Shown: positions 1 through 8,563, numbered from the stretch's first letter. The stretch: 64,000 bases of DNA from Planotetraspora phitsanulokensis (GCF_016863295.1 NZ_BOOP01000021.1:124001-188000), one strand, 5' to 3'. The notes: generated by a model not told the origin, from the sequence alone. Made by a program: numbers and translations.

Positions 1-69
1 TGCATGACGTCTACGGCTCGGTTAACGAGTAGCCGCTGCTGTCCGCATGGTGGTTCGATTGCGAGGCAA

Positions 70-567
70 ATGACCACGTATGGCGCCGCTGGTGAGAGCG
101 CGCTGTTGCGGTGTCTCCTCACAGGAAGTCGGTTCCATGGCCCGGCGTACGTTCAGCTCGCCTCGGGAAGGAAGCTTGCGCTGTCGACCGTCGAGCTCTC
201 TTCCACCTACGGCGGGTTGTTGGAGGGTTACCCGTGCGCCCGGTTGAACGACAGAGTCATTTCGGGACTCGGCGGTTGGGCGCGAACGCACTACCCGTCG
301 ATGCCGTTCCACCTCATCGACCCGCCGCGGACCTACCCGGACACACAGCCCGGCCACTTCGGGCCGGTTGAGGTGTTGCCGGCCGTGAGCTGTGTGGGTG
401 TCTTCAGCGCGTCGCCGGTGAGTGAGGACAGCGACTCCGTTCTCTGCGAATCCGTGCTCGTCGTGGCGTGGTTTCAGGCCGACGTCTCGCTGCCGGTCGG
501 GGAGGATGCGCTGCCGGCGTTCCGGGAGTTGGCGTGGGAGAACCTGGCCGAAGACCGGGAGCTCTGA
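70..567 (+). CDS. conserved actinobacterial hypothetical protein
   Basis: About 165 residues with high third-position GC, as expected of a real actinomycete gene. I do not recognise a domain. The middle carries the stretch LASGRKLALSTVELSSTYGG followed by a GYPCARLN segment and FGPVEVLPAVSC; I recall similar stretches from uncharacterised Streptomyces proteins. There is no signal peptide or membrane segment. The start is uncertain: ATG at 70 has a GAGG only three bases upstream, and the frame stays open to position 4, so the gene could begin earlier. The next gene follows after 42 bases in the same direction and may be co-transcribed. Function unknown. Confidence 0.6.
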   Translation: MTTYGAAGESALLRCLLTGSRFHGPAYVQLASGRKLALSTVELSSTYGGLLEGYPCARLNDRVISGLGGWARTHYPSMPFHLIDPPRTYPDTQPGHFGPVEVLPAVSCVGVFSASPVSEDSDSVLCESVLVVAWFQADVSLPVGEDALPAFRELAWENLAEDREL

Positions 568-609
568 CGTCCTGGCCGCACTCGCCACCTGAGCGATTGG
601 TCATCAGGC

Positions 610-1080
610 ATGAAGTACGTCAATCTCAATGCCACGATCAATGGCATCGAAGGGGTGCTCGATCCCTCTGAGTACCTCCAACAGCTCCACACATTCGGTG
701 CTCTGCTGCCTGTAGGCGCTCGGACGTTCGCGATGGCTGCTGAGCACTACGACTTTTACAGTCAACGATGCACGAAGGATCTGGCTCTCGAACGAATTCG
801 CTTCGGCGAGGAGGGCGAAGAGCGGTGGATGGAACTCGGCTTCCGGCATAACTGTTGGAAGCATGAGGAAGACCTGACCATCCGCTACCTCGGTGTGTCC
901 GCGTACGCACTGGACATGTCCGAGGCCGCCGGACGTCCCGACGTAGTCATCCTCGACGAAATACTTCCGCACCCGCGCGGATGCACTCATGAGATCGCGT
1001 TGCGGCCAGGAACAATCATGGTGACCTGCCGAGACCTGACGGCCACCTGGACTGAGGCCGACTGCCCGGATAAAAGCTGA
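610..1080 (+). CDS. hypothetical protein
   Basis: A 156-residue soluble protein beginning MKYVNLNATINGIEGVLDP. I recognise no family. It is acidic, with several Trp and His residues in the middle (ERWMELGFRHNCWKHEED) and no membrane segment. It lies 42 bases after the preceding gene on the same strand. Codon use is less GC-biased at the start than in its neighbours, which fits the accessory character of this end of the window. The call rests on frame length and codon bias only; no function is offered. Confidence 0.55.
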   Translation: MKYVNLNATINGIEGVLDPSEYLQQLHTFGALLPVGARTFAMAAEHYDFYSQRCTKDLALERIRFGEEGEERWMELGFRHNCWKHEEDLTIRYLGVSAYALDMSEAAGRPDVVILDEILPHPRGCTHEIALRPGTIMVTCRDLTATWTEADCPDKS

Positions 1081-1279
1081 CGGCTGGAACACCTGGTCTC
1101 CTGCGCGGCGCGCACGCCTCGCCTCAGGCACGACCTCAGCCCATGATCAGTCGGCGAATGGCACACCGAGCGCAACGCTGTTGATCACAGGGCAGTACGC
1201 CTAGGCGCGCTTGCGGACGTAATGCAGGCAGTCGATGAATTGATGCTCGGCCCCTTCCCCTGCTCCGACCCGCCGCCGT

Positions 1280-1309
1280 GTCACGGGGTCCGGAGAGGGA
1301 CCCCGTGAC
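1280..1309 (-). terminator. strong hairpin after the 133-aa gene
   Basis: Perfect 12-bp stem (arms 1280-1291 and 1298-1309) with a 6-base loop, located downstream of the minus-strand gene 1339-1740. A closely related hairpin sits in the same place after the paralogue, at 5958-5986, so it belongs to the duplicated unit. Confidence 0.7.
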
Positions 1310-1338
1310 GAGCTGTAGCTGCGCAGGTCGACATCGGA

Positions 1339-1740
1339 TCAAGCGGCGTCGAGGGCTCCGGTGATCTTGCGGGCCATCTCCGCCATGGTGGGGCTGGGCT
1401 CGCCCTTCTGAGGCCGGGCGGATGCTTCGATGGAGACGATGACGGTGCTGCGGAAGTTGTCGGCCTCTGCCGGAGCCTGCTTCTTCAGCAGGTTCATGGC
1501 CGCCGTCAGGGCCGGCAGCACCTTGTCGGCGAGTGCGGCGGTGGACTTGCTGTTCAGGCCCTTGGGCGCCTTGGTGAGCACGTGCCCGACCAGGCCGGTC
1601 GCGGAGGCCAGGGCGATGGCGCCTTCGGTTGCGGCCTTGTGGGGCGACCCGGCGACAGCGGCGGCGGCCATCAGCGAGACGGCGCCCCACGCGGCGGTCC
1701 GCAGGGTGAACGTGTCCTGGTCGGTAAGGGTGATGGACAT
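1339..1740 (-). CDS. 133-aa hypothetical protein, paralogue A
   Basis: Starts MSITLTDQDTFTLRTAAWGA; ATG at 1740 has GAGGAG at 1746-1751. Small, Ala-rich and probably all-helical: two hydrophobic helical stretches (residues about 15-35 and 42-58) and a C-terminal amphipathic part ending MARKITGALDAA. I do not recognise the family. A clear paralogue lies at 6004-6411; they share most residues, including TLTDQD, PHKAATEG, SATGLVGHVL and EADNFRSTVIV, and the same downstream hairpin. The gene is monocistronic, with a conserved upstream element at 1787-1872. An upstream in-frame extension exists, but the ribosome site favours the chosen start. Confidence 0.75.
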   Translation of the reverse strand: MSITLTDQDTFTLRTAAWGAVSLMAAAAVAGSPHKAATEGAIALASATGLVGHVLTKAPKGLNSKSTAALADKVLPALTAAMNLLKKQAPAEADNFRSTVIVSIEASARPQKGEPSPTMAEMARKITGALDAA

Positions 1741-1786
1741 GGTGGTGCTCCTCAAATCTGGTGGGAATCCAATTGAACGGACGGCT

Positions 1787-1872
1787 GCAATCGCTGAACC
1801 GTTCATGGCATCCACCATCGCCGACCGCTCTGATGCCGGGCCGTTGTCGTGCTGACACGGCCGCTGACACAC
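1787..1872 (-). repeat. conserved upstream element, copy 1
   Basis: About 86 bp upstream of the minus-strand gene 1339-1740, nearly identical to 7988-8073. Read on the minus strand it contains two GTGTCAG units four bases apart, followed by a segment with ATGGTGGATGCCATGAACGG. It probably contains the promoter or operator of the 133-aa family gene. The second copy is separated from its gene by the inserted segment holding the 6665-7897 gene. Confidence 0.6.
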
Positions 1873-2111
1873 GACTCCGCATGATCGATGGCGAGCGCGA
1901 GGGCTGGTCGACGACGTCCTTGAGGGGTTCAGCGGCAGGCTGGAGGAGTGGCAAGGAGTGGATGCCGCTGGGCCTGGAGCGATCGCCGGCCTCGAGTACA
2001 CCGCCCTGCTCCGGGACGCCCGCCCGGCACTGCGGAGCGAGAGCGGGCCTGGCGGCCGTACGGCCACGCGGTGGCAGTCTCAGAATCGGTTGATCTCGAT
2101 CATGGAGTTAC

Positions 2112-2240
2112 CGCCAGGACAGCTCAAGGAGCTGATGACCCGCCCGTATGGGCCGCTCCAGCACGAATGCGGCCACGGTCTATCTGCACGCGGCCAAGGA
2201 CTGAGATCGTGCGATCGCGCGTATGCGCATAAGGATGATC
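2112..2240 (+). pseudogene. integrase C-terminal relic
   Basis: Decayed match to the last catalytic part of the intact integrase at 45924-47087. Shared text includes CTCAAGGAGCTGATGAC, then a slightly rearranged MGHSS region, then GCCACGGTCTATCTGCA and GCGGCCAAGGAC, corresponding to ELMTR...TVYLHAAKD. It is short, frameshifted and lacks the rest of the gene. It marks an old insertion boundary at the far left of the accessory region. Confidence 0.7.
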
Positions 2241-2336
2241 GACATGGCGCTAGGCGGGTGAACCGGGCCGGTGGTCTGGGCTTTCTTCCGCTCACCTAGC
2301 TTTGTACGTATAGGAGTTGAGGCGAGGCGGAGAGTG

Positions 2337-3563
2337 ATGGACCGAGAGGTCGACTTCAGGGCGGTGTTCAAGGCGCTCGCGGCCCCGTTGCTGGTGCTCA
2401 CGCCGGACTTCGTCATGCTGGCGGCCAATGACTCATTCCTGAAGCTGACCGGTGGGAGCGAGGCCGACCTGGTCGGCCGCTCCTTCTTCATCGTCTTCCC
2501 CAGCAATCCCAACGCTCCCGACAACCCCAACGAGGAAGGGGCGGAGGCTCTGCGCGCCTCGCTGGCCCGGGTGCTGGCCACGGGGGAACGGGACTACATG
2601 GCGTTGCAGCGCTACGACATCGAGGTCAGCGGCAGACCGGGGGTGTACGAGGAGCGGTACTGGAGCACGATCAACGTGCCCGTCCTCGGCCCGGACGGCA
2701 AGGTGAAATTGATCGTTCTCCGTACTGAGGACGTCACTGAGTTCCTCCGGCAGTTGAAGCGGTCCGGCGAAGGCGGCGTCACGGGGGCGCAGGCGGAGCT
2801 GGAGGCGATGAGATCCGACGTCTACGTTCGCGCCCGTGAACTCCATGACCTCAACGAACGGCTCCAGCGGACACACAGGCAACAGCGCGAGACCATGTCG
2901 GCCCTGCAAGCGGCTTTCGAACGGCAGCGGCGGTTTGTCTTCGACGCCTCCCACGATCTTCGCAGCCCGATCACCGGGCTGTTGACCGAGCTCGAGGTCG
3001 CAATCTCAGAACCGGATTCCGACCCGCACCAGATCCTGCGCAAGTTGATGCTGGGCTGCGAGAGGCTCAACGACATCGTCGCCGATCTGCTCGAACTCGC
3101 TCGCCTGGACGCCGCGACACCCGTCGCCACCGAGCTGGTCGACCTGGCCGACCTTGTGATGGACGAATTGGAACGCCGGACTCTGACCACCACCGTTGCC
3201 GCCCAGCTCGACCAGCGGGTGCTGGTGTGCGCCTCCCGGATCCGGCTGGTCCGGCTGCTGAACAATCTGCTCGCCAACGCTGAACGGCACACCAGGACCA
3301 CGATCGACATCGTCGTCGCGGCCGATCCGCCCGACGCGGTCCTGGAAGTCATCGACAACGGACCCGGCATCGCCCCGGCCGACCGCGAAAGAGTCTTCGA
3401 GCGGCTCTTGCGCCTGGACGACGCCTATCGCCAGGACCCCGGCGGCTCGGGTCTCGGCCTGCCCATCGCCCGCGAGATCGCCCAGAGCTACGGCGGTCAC
3501 CTGTACGCCGCCGACCACCCCACCGGCGCCCGCTTCGTCCTCCGCCTCCCGCTCGCCGCCTAG
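2337..3563 (+). CDS. PAS-domain sensor histidine kinase
   Basis: Cytosolic sensor kinase of about 408 residues. Residues 8-130 form a PAS domain (FKALAAPLLVLTPDFVMLAAN start, NVPVLGPDGKVKLIVLRTEDV end), then a coiled coil, then the phosphoacceptor helix FDASHDLRSPITGL, then an ATPase domain with N-box NNLLANAERHT, G1 DNGPGIAP and G2 GSGLGLPIA. There is no membrane segment, so the signal is probably intracellular or soluble. GTG at 2334 and ATG at 2337 are both possible starts behind GGCGGAG. No response regulator gene is adjacent, so it is an orphan kinase here. The next gene is convergent, 24 bases away. Confidence 0.9.
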   Translation: MDREVDFRAVFKALAAPLLVLTPDFVMLAANDSFLKLTGGSEADLVGRSFFIVFPSNPNAPDNPNEEGAEALRASLARVLATGERDYMALQRYDIEVSGRPGVYEERYWSTINVPVLGPDGKVKLIVLRTEDVTEFLRQLKRSGEGGVTGAQAELEAMRSDVYVRARELHDLNERLQRTHRQQRETMSALQAAFERQRRFVFDASHDLRSPITGLLTELEVAISEPDSDPHQILRKLMLGCERLNDIVADLLELARLDAATPVATELVDLADLVMDELERRTLTTTVAAQLDQRVLVCASRIRLVRLLNNLLANAERHTRTTIDIVVAADPPDAVLEVIDNGPGIAPADRERVFERLLRLDDAYRQDPGGSGLGLPIAREIAQSYGGHLYAADHPTGARFVLRLPLAA

Positions 3564-3587
3564 GAGAAGGTCGACCGCGCGCGTCAT

Positions 3588-4700
3588 TCAGGCCACGCGC
3601 AGAGAGCTGATCATGGTGTTGATGTCCGGCCAGAGCTTCTTGTGGGATTCGGGCAGGTCGACCCAGAGATAGGAGGGCCGCACGCGGCCGGTGTCGACCA
3701 CGATGACGGCCGACAGATCCATCTTCGCCTGGACTCCGGGCTTGTCGAAATGCATCTCACGGACGATCACCCAGCCCGGCCGGCCGCTCACCTTGATCGG
3801 TTGGGAGGCGATATCACGGCCCCGCACGCTTTCGTCGAAGTTGTAGATCTGCCGGCTGTCCTGCACGGCCGAGGTCAATACGCGCAACCGATCCCGTCCG
3901 GTGGCCTGATCCATGAGATCCCCGTCCACCGCTCCGGAGGCAATGAGCGCCTGCCATTTCGGTTCCGTGTCGAAGCTCTGCTGGCGGCTGAACCCGTCCA
4001 GCTGGGGGTCGGTCCGGCGACTGTCGTTCCACGCACCGCCCAGTTCCGCGTAGGACAGATGCGCATCGGGATCGGTGACCCGCCGCACGACAGGTGAGCC
4101 GGTGCCACCGTAACGCTTGACTGCGACGACCTTGGTGAGCCGGACCTCGCCCGGGAGAATCCCGGATGGAGCCGTGGTCGGGGGCACCGTCGCACCGGGC
4201 AGCGGCTTGTACTCGCCGGTGGAACCGCCGCAGCTGGCGGTGGCGTTGTCCCCGAACTCGGAGGACTGCTGTACGACCACACCGTTGGCCAGGACTGTGC
4301 ACATGACTTTCCCTGCGCCGTTACGCCAGAGGTTCTCAACCTGCACAGAGGTGTAATCCTCCCGGTGGAACCGGAACGTCACCCGGAACGGCAGTGCGGC
4401 GCCGTCCTTGCTCTCCTGGCCGTGCGGGGTTTGGTACGAGACGTCGGCGGTGCGCCTGTCACCAGTGATCAGGTACGTGATCTCGACATCACCGTCAGTC
4501 CCTTTGTCGTCGGCAATCGAGCCGGCCCGCTGTCCGGGGGTGTCATCGGCTATCGCCGGCCCGAGAATCAGAGCGGCACCCACGAAGATCTGCAACAGCG
4601 TCAGCAGGCCTCCGGCGACGCGTAGCCCCGCGGGAACGCGACCGAAGGTCCGCCGCCCGGCGGCGGAGAACGTCCTGGTTGTGTCCATGCCCGTCCTCAC
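3588..4700 (-). CDS. membrane-anchored protein with MmpS-like domain
   Basis: 370 residues. A basic N-terminus is followed by one membrane segment (about 28-50), then an extracytoplasmic part. Residues 71-158 resemble the MmpS accessory domain of actinobacterial membrane transporters: a VEITYLITGD opening, a VSYQTPHGQ strand, and a Cys pair at 134 and 157 that could form a disulfide. The C-terminal half (to IPDINTMISSLRVA-type ending) is unassigned. It overlaps the upstream gene by 4 bases (GTGA), so the two are translationally coupled. GTG at 4700 or ATG at 4688 may be the start. No MmpL-type transporter is nearby; role unknown. Confidence 0.7.
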   Translation of the reverse strand: MRTGMDTTRTFSAAGRRTFGRVPAGLRVAGGLLTLLQIFVGAALILGPAIADDTPGQRAGSIADDKGTDGDVEITYLITGDRRTADVSYQTPHGQESKDGAALPFRVTFRFHREDYTSVQVENLWRNGAGKVMCTVLANGVVVQQSSEFGDNATASCGGSTGEYKPLPGATVPPTTAPSGILPGEVRLTKVVAVKRYGGTGSPVVRRVTDPDAHLSYAELGGAWNDSRRTDPQLDGFSRQQSFDTEPKWQALIASGAVDGDLMDQATGRDRLRVLTSAVQDSRQIYNFDESVRGRDIASQPIKVSGRPGWVIVREMHFDKPGVQAKMDLSAVIVVDTGRVRPSYLWVDLPESHKKLWPDINTMISSLRVA

Positions 4701-5680
4701 GCCCGCTCTGCGGTGGGAAGGGCAAGCCCCTGCCCCGCCTGCCGTGCTTCCTCGACCGTACGGCGCAGCTGCAGCAGCCCGCTCCGTTCGGCGAGTTCAT
4801 CGATCTCGGCGACCGCGAGTTCGTCACGCACGGTGCGCGCGAGAATGTCGCGGGTGTCGTCGTTGAGTTCCTCGAGTTCTTGCACCCTCCGCCACTCGCG
4901 GTACGCCTCGTCGGCGCTCTGGGCGTATTGCGCGTACCGCTCCAAGGCGTTCACTCGCAGCACCAGCGCATCGGCCGACGTCTTCAGCGCCTGCCGCTGA
5001 GGTTCGAGGATCTCCGTCACTTGAGGGCTGGGCTTGCCGTCTCCCAGGGTCTTCCGTACCTGTCTCGCTATTCGGGTGAGCTCGGCCAGTGCCTGTGCGA
5101 TCTCCCATTCCTGCTGAGGCAGGGTCACCGCGTTGGCCGTGTCGTCCAGCAGCCCTGCCGCGTTGACCTCGGACGCGACGACAGTGGTGATGGAGGCCTG
5201 CGCCCGCTGCATCTGCGCCAGCAAGGAGACCCCGACGAACGGCCGCAAGCGCGAAGTGCCGAAGTCGGCGTCGACGTAGTAGCGGCCGTGATGGCGCCTG
5301 GCCAACTCGGCCTTCTCATCCTCCCCGCAACCGAGAATGAAGATCAACACCCAGCTCGCGGCTTGGAGAACCGTCCCCGCCAGCAGGAAGTACCCCAGGC
5401 CTCCCCACCACCAGACGGACAGCAGTCCGGCCTGAGCGATCGTTCCGAGCGCCAGCCCCACCCGCCCCAGTAGGAATGACGCGCCTACGACCGGCAGGAA
5501 GCCGCACAGCGTCGCCAGCTGAACAGCGGCTACGGCATCACCTCGAGTACGGCCTCCCCAGCGCGGGGCGGTCGGAGGGGGCGCACCCGCAGGGGTGAGC
5601 TCACCCACAGCCGATTCCAGTAGCCCGCGGTCAGCGGCGGGCAGCGATGGATCCACCACCGGCCGTAGCGTTGCTCTCAA
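4697..5680 (-). CDS. membrane protein with coiled-coil cytoplasmic domain
   Basis: 327 residues. There are two to three hydrophobic segments between residues 50 and 117 (ending ASWVLIFILGCGEDE), followed by a long charged helical region (about 180-310, rich in Glu, Arg and Ala) that should form coiled coils. I do not recognise the family. TTG at 5680 is preceded by GGGAG at a suitable distance; GTG codons a few residues later are alternatives. It is the first gene of a two-gene unit with the MmpS-like gene, so the two products may form one envelope complex. That last point is inference from coupling only. Confidence 0.65.
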   Translation of the reverse strand: MRATLRPVVDPSLPAADRGLLESAVGELTPAGAPPPTAPRWGGRTRGDAVAAVQLATLCGFLPVVGASFLLGRVGLALGTIAQAGLLSVWWWGGLGYFLLAGTVLQAASWVLIFILGCGEDEKAELARRHHGRYYVDADFGTSRLRPFVGVSLLAQMQRAQASITTVVASEVNAAGLLDDTANAVTLPQQEWEIAQALAELTRIARQVRKTLGDGKPSPQVTEILEPQRQALKTSADALVLRVNALERYAQYAQSADEAYREWRRVQELEELNDDTRDILARTVRDELAVAEIDELAERSGLLQLRRTVEEARQAGQGLALPTAERA

Positions 5681-5814
5681 ATTTCAACTCCCACGGATTG
5701 GGTGGGTTGATTGTGGCATAAAGGCGATCTTCTAGTGGAATGTTCGGTTTGGACCTCAAGGGTCGGGTTCTCCCCGCGCAACCTGGCCGATCATCGTGCG
5801 GCGCCTCGGCCCCC

Positions 5815-5935
5815 GAAAAAGATCAAGGCCCAGACCGAGAATCATCCTCTGACCTGGGCCTTCTCGCTTGGCACGGGTGACGTGGCACGAGGTCTCGGTG
5901 TCACGCCAACCGCTGACCGCCATGCATCGAGGTCA
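5815..5935 (+). repeat. decayed integrase terminator / att relic
   Basis: Contains AAAAAGATCAAGGCCCAGAC and the matching GACCTGGGCCTT arm of the hairpin that follows the integrases at 36.9, 40.9, 42.5, 43.6 and 47.1 kb, then a worn GGGTGACG of the tRNA-Gly end. It continues into a segment ending GCATCGAGGTC that is shared with 29,040-29,085. No integrase reading frame remains. Confidence 0.65.
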
Positions 5936-5957
5936 AGCGAATCCGTCACGCCGCCGT

Positions 5958-5986
5958 GTCGCGGGGTCCGGAGCGGGCCCCGTGAC
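5958..5986 (-). terminator. hairpin after paralogue B
   Basis: Arms GTCGCGGGG and CCCCGTGAC with an 11-base loop. It is the counterpart of the 1280-1309 hairpin, slightly diverged (one G-T pair), and lies just downstream of the minus-strand gene 6004-6411. Confidence 0.6.
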
Positions 5987-6003
5987 AAGAGGTCGACATC
6001 CCA

Positions 6004-6411
6004 TCAAGCGGCGTCGAGCGCTGCGGTGATCTTGCGGGTCATCTCGGCCAGGGTGGGGCTGGGCTGGCCCTGATGGGTGCGGGCGGCTGCTTCGACGGCG
6101 ACGATGACGGTGCTGCGGAAGTTGTCGGCCTCTGCCGGATCCTGCTTGTTGAGCAGGCTCATGGCCGCCGTCAGGGCTGGCAGCACCTGGTCGGCGATCG
6201 CGGCTACGGACTTGCTGTCCAGCTTCATGTCCTTTGGATACTCGGCGAGCACGTGCCCGACCAGCCCGGTGGCGGAGGTCAGGGCGATGGAGCCTTCGGT
6301 TGCGGCCTTGTGGGGCTTGCCGGCGGCATCGGCGGCGGACATCAGCGTGACGGCGCCGTAGGCGGCGGTCCGCAGGGTGAGCTTGTCCTGGTCGGTAAGG
6401 GTGACGGACAT
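6004..6411 (-). CDS. 135-aa hypothetical protein, paralogue B
   Basis: Begins MSVTLTDQDKLTLRTAAYGA and ends MTRKITAALDAA. Close paralogue of 1339-1740, with two extra residues around EYPKDMKLDSKSV. Small, Ala-rich and helical; no known family and no signal peptide. The ATG at 6411 is followed upstream by sequence matching copy A as far as about 6455 (GTTGAACGGACGG), after which the match breaks and resumes only at about 7988. The gene has therefore been cut off from its original upstream region by about 1.5 kb carrying the gene 6665-7897. It may now depend on a new promoter. Confidence 0.75.
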   Translation of the reverse strand: MSVTLTDQDKLTLRTAAYGAVTLMSAADAAGKPHKAATEGSIALTSATGLVGHVLAEYPKDMKLDSKSVAAIADQVLPALTAAMSLLNKQDPAEADNFRSTVIVAVEAAARTHQGQPSPTLAEMTRKITAALDAA

Positions 6412-6664
6412 GGGGTGTGCTCCTTTGAATCTGCTACGAAATGCAGTTGAACGGACGGGGGATGGAATGCGGTCCTGGTGGTGCCAGGGGTGTCTCGACT
6501 GCTCAGGTCGGGCCGCCCGAGGGGATCGCACCCTCGGCGACCCGGCCTGAGGCCGACAGGGGCCAGGCCCGACCCCGCGCGGAATCGTCGACGGTTCGGC
6601 CGCCAGGGGCTGACCGTCGGGTGCCGTGGATTGAGGGCTGGGTGTACCAGGCGCGGGCTCGGTG

Positions 6665-7897
6665 TCAGTCGTCGAGCGCCTGGTAGAGCGTGGTCCAGAA
6701 GTCGTTCATCAGGTGCGCCGGACTCGGCACGGAATACCCGAGCTGGCAGAGCAGGATGCCGGTGAGCTGGTTGGCCGGATCGGCGTAGGCCGAGGTGCCG
6801 CTGCCGCCGTCCCAGCCGAACTGGCCGATCGGCGCGTAGTCGCCGCGGTAGGTGCGCACCGCCATCCCCATGCCCCAGCCGCCCTGCTGCCCCTGACCGA
6901 AAGAGATGTGCACGTTGCCGGTGGCCAGGGCGGTGCGCGCGGCGTTCTGCTCGGGCGTGAGCCGGTTGGTGGTCATCAGCTCGACCGCAGCCCGGGACAG
7001 GATCCGCTTGCCCTGGTGGGTGCCGCCGTTGAGCAGCATCTGGAAGTAGGCGTGGTAGTCATCGGCGGTGGAGACCAGCCCGCCGCCGCCGCCCTGGAAC
7101 GCCGGCGGCCGGCTCCACCGTCCGCCCTTGGGCTCGTCCCAGGCGAGGAACTCGCCGGTGGCTGGGTCGGGGGCGTACAGGGTGGGCAGCCGGTCGATCT
7201 TGTCGGCGGGCACGTGGAAGCCGGTGTCCTTCATGCCCAGCGGCTCGAAGATGCGCTCGCGCAGGAACTCCTCGAACGACTGGCCACTGACCCGGGCCAC
7301 CAGCACGCCGACCAGGTCGCTGCTGATGTGGTACTGCCACTGCTCGCCGGGCTGGTACATCAGCGGCAGCTCGCCCAGGCGGCGCATCCACTCATCCGGC
7401 TCGGGCACCTCCACCGGCAGGTTGGGCGTGAGCCCCTGCTCGAAGACCGTGTTCATGATCGGCCGGCCCAGCGCCGTGAAGTCTATGCCGAGCCCGAAGG
7501 TAGAGGTCAGCACGTCCCGTACGGTGATCGGCCGCCGCGCCGGCACGGTGTCGTCCAGCGGGCCGTCGGGCCGCGTCAGCACCTGCCGGTCGGCAAGCTC
7601 CGGCAGCCACGCATCCACCACGTCATCCAGCCGCAGCCGACACTCATCCAGCAACACCATCGCCGCCGCGATCGAGACCGGCTTGGACGTGGAGGCCATC
7701 CGGAAGATCGTGTCCCGCCGCATCGGCGCGCCACCGTCATGCTGCATCGTGCCGAGCGCCTCGACGTGCGTCTGACCGCCCCGGCTGACCAGGGCGACCA
7801 GGCCAGGGATCTTCCCAGACTCGACATGCCGCGCCAGCACCTGGCGCAGTCGGCGCAGCCCTGTTTCGGAGAAGCCGCTGTTGCTTGTTCCCATCAT
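6665..7897 (-). CDS. serine hydrolase, class C beta-lactamase/esterase fold
   Basis: 410 residues of the beta-lactamase-related serine hydrolase family (esterase EstB, DD-peptidase and AmpC-like). The nucleophile motif STSK is at 69-72, the second motif Tyr is at 189 (QWQYHISSDL), and WDGGSGT at 362-368 replaces the KTG box. There is no signal peptide, so a cytosolic esterase or amidase role is more likely than antibiotic breakdown. AAGGAG precedes two tandem ATG codons at 7892-7897. The gene sits inside the broken upstream region of the 135-aa paralogue and was probably inserted there. Substrate unknown. Confidence 0.88.
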   Translation of the reverse strand: MMGTSNSGFSETGLRRLRQVLARHVESGKIPGLVALVSRGGQTHVEALGTMQHDGGAPMRRDTIFRMASTSKPVSIAAAMVLLDECRLRLDDVVDAWLPELADRQVLTRPDGPLDDTVPARRPITVRDVLTSTFGLGIDFTALGRPIMNTVFEQGLTPNLPVEVPEPDEWMRRLGELPLMYQPGEQWQYHISSDLVGVLVARVSGQSFEEFLRERIFEPLGMKDTGFHVPADKIDRLPTLYAPDPATGEFLAWDEPKGGRWSRPPAFQGGGGGLVSTADDYHAYFQMLLNGGTHQGKRILSRAAVELMTTNRLTPEQNAARTALATGNVHISFGQGQQGGWGMGMAVRTYRGDYAPIGQFGWDGGSGTSAYADPANQLTGILLCQLGYSVPSPAHLMNDFWTTLYQALDD

Positions 7898-7987
7898 GAA
7901 TCTCCTTGCGTACAGTGTTCGATCTTCAAGATCCGCCCCGGCCTCTCGCTCACGACTTCGAGGAGCGACGCATGGGTCTGCCTAGGC

Positions 7988-8073
7988 CGCAATGTCTGAA
8001 CCGTTCATGGCATTCACCATCGCCGACCGCTCTGATACCGGGCCGTTGCCGTACTGACACGGCCGCTGACACG
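7988..8073 (-). repeat. conserved upstream element, copy 2
   Basis: Nearly identical to 1787-1872 (GAACCGTTCATGGCAT through GACACGGCCGCTGACAC). In copy 1 this lies directly upstream of the 133-aa gene; here it stands upstream of the 6665-7897 hydrolase, with the 135-aa gene beyond that. If it holds a promoter, the hydrolase now sits behind it. Confidence 0.65.
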
Positions 8074-8182
8074 ACACAGCGGCCATCTGCGGGGATGCGG
8101 TTGCATACGTTCAGCGCTCTTTCGTGTACATAAAGTGATCGACTGAGAGTGGCGCCGTCCAAGCGCCATCCCAGGGGGTGGA

Positions 8183-8563
8183 TCAGGCGCCTGCCGGCGG
8201 CACCCATTCGGTGAGCTGGACGACCACGCCGTTGGGGTCGACCAGCCGCATCGCCAGCTCGCCCCAGGGCTCCCGGTAGAGCGGGACGGAGATGCCGGCC
8301 CCCTCGTTCTGCAGCCGCTCGTACTCGGCTGCGATGCCGGTGACCGCGAACGACACGATCACACCCGTTGGTCCGAAGCCGGGCGGGTCCGTCTCGGGGT
8401 CGTGCCGTACCAGGACGAGGTCGACGGCGGCGTCGTCACGGCCCAGTGCCGCGAACTCCTCGCCGATGAGGACCTCGCGGAATCCCAGGTGGGTGGTGAA
8501 GAACCGGCTGGAGGTAGCTGGATCGGTGACCTTCAGGGACACCGCGGAGGAGACGATGTTCAC
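8183..8563 (-). CDS. VOC (glyoxalase-fold) protein
   Basis: 126 residues with the beta-alpha-beta-beta-beta repeats of the VOC superfamily. The first module contains TSSRFFTTHLGFREV. The second ends WGELAMRLVDPNGVVVQLTEW, typical of the C-terminal metal-ligand strand of dioxygenase- or bleomycin-resistance-like members. The true substrate cannot be told from sequence. A LysR-type regulator gene lies upstream on the same strand, 141 bases away. The gene could be independent or the second gene of that unit. Confidence 0.85.
   Translation of the reverse strand: MNIVSSAVSLKVTDPATSSRFFTTHLGFREVLIGEEFAALGRDDAAVDLVLVRHDPETDPPGFGPTGVIVSFAVTGIAAEYERLQNEGAGISVPLYREPWGELAMRLVDPNGVVVQLTEWVPPAGA

Noticed and set aside
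22-588. Long minus-strand frame opposite the first gene
   Set aside because: Arg/His-rich translation with the codon pattern of a shadow frame; the plus-strand frame has conserved-looking motifs.
1430-1855. Plus-strand frame opposite the 133-aa gene
   Set aside because: The duplicate at 6004-6411 conserves the minus-strand protein, including its ribosome-site position.
6662-7999. 445-codon plus-strand frame opposite the serine hydrolase
   Set aside because: The minus-strand frame has all beta-lactamase-fold motifs; the plus frame is a GC-skew shadow.
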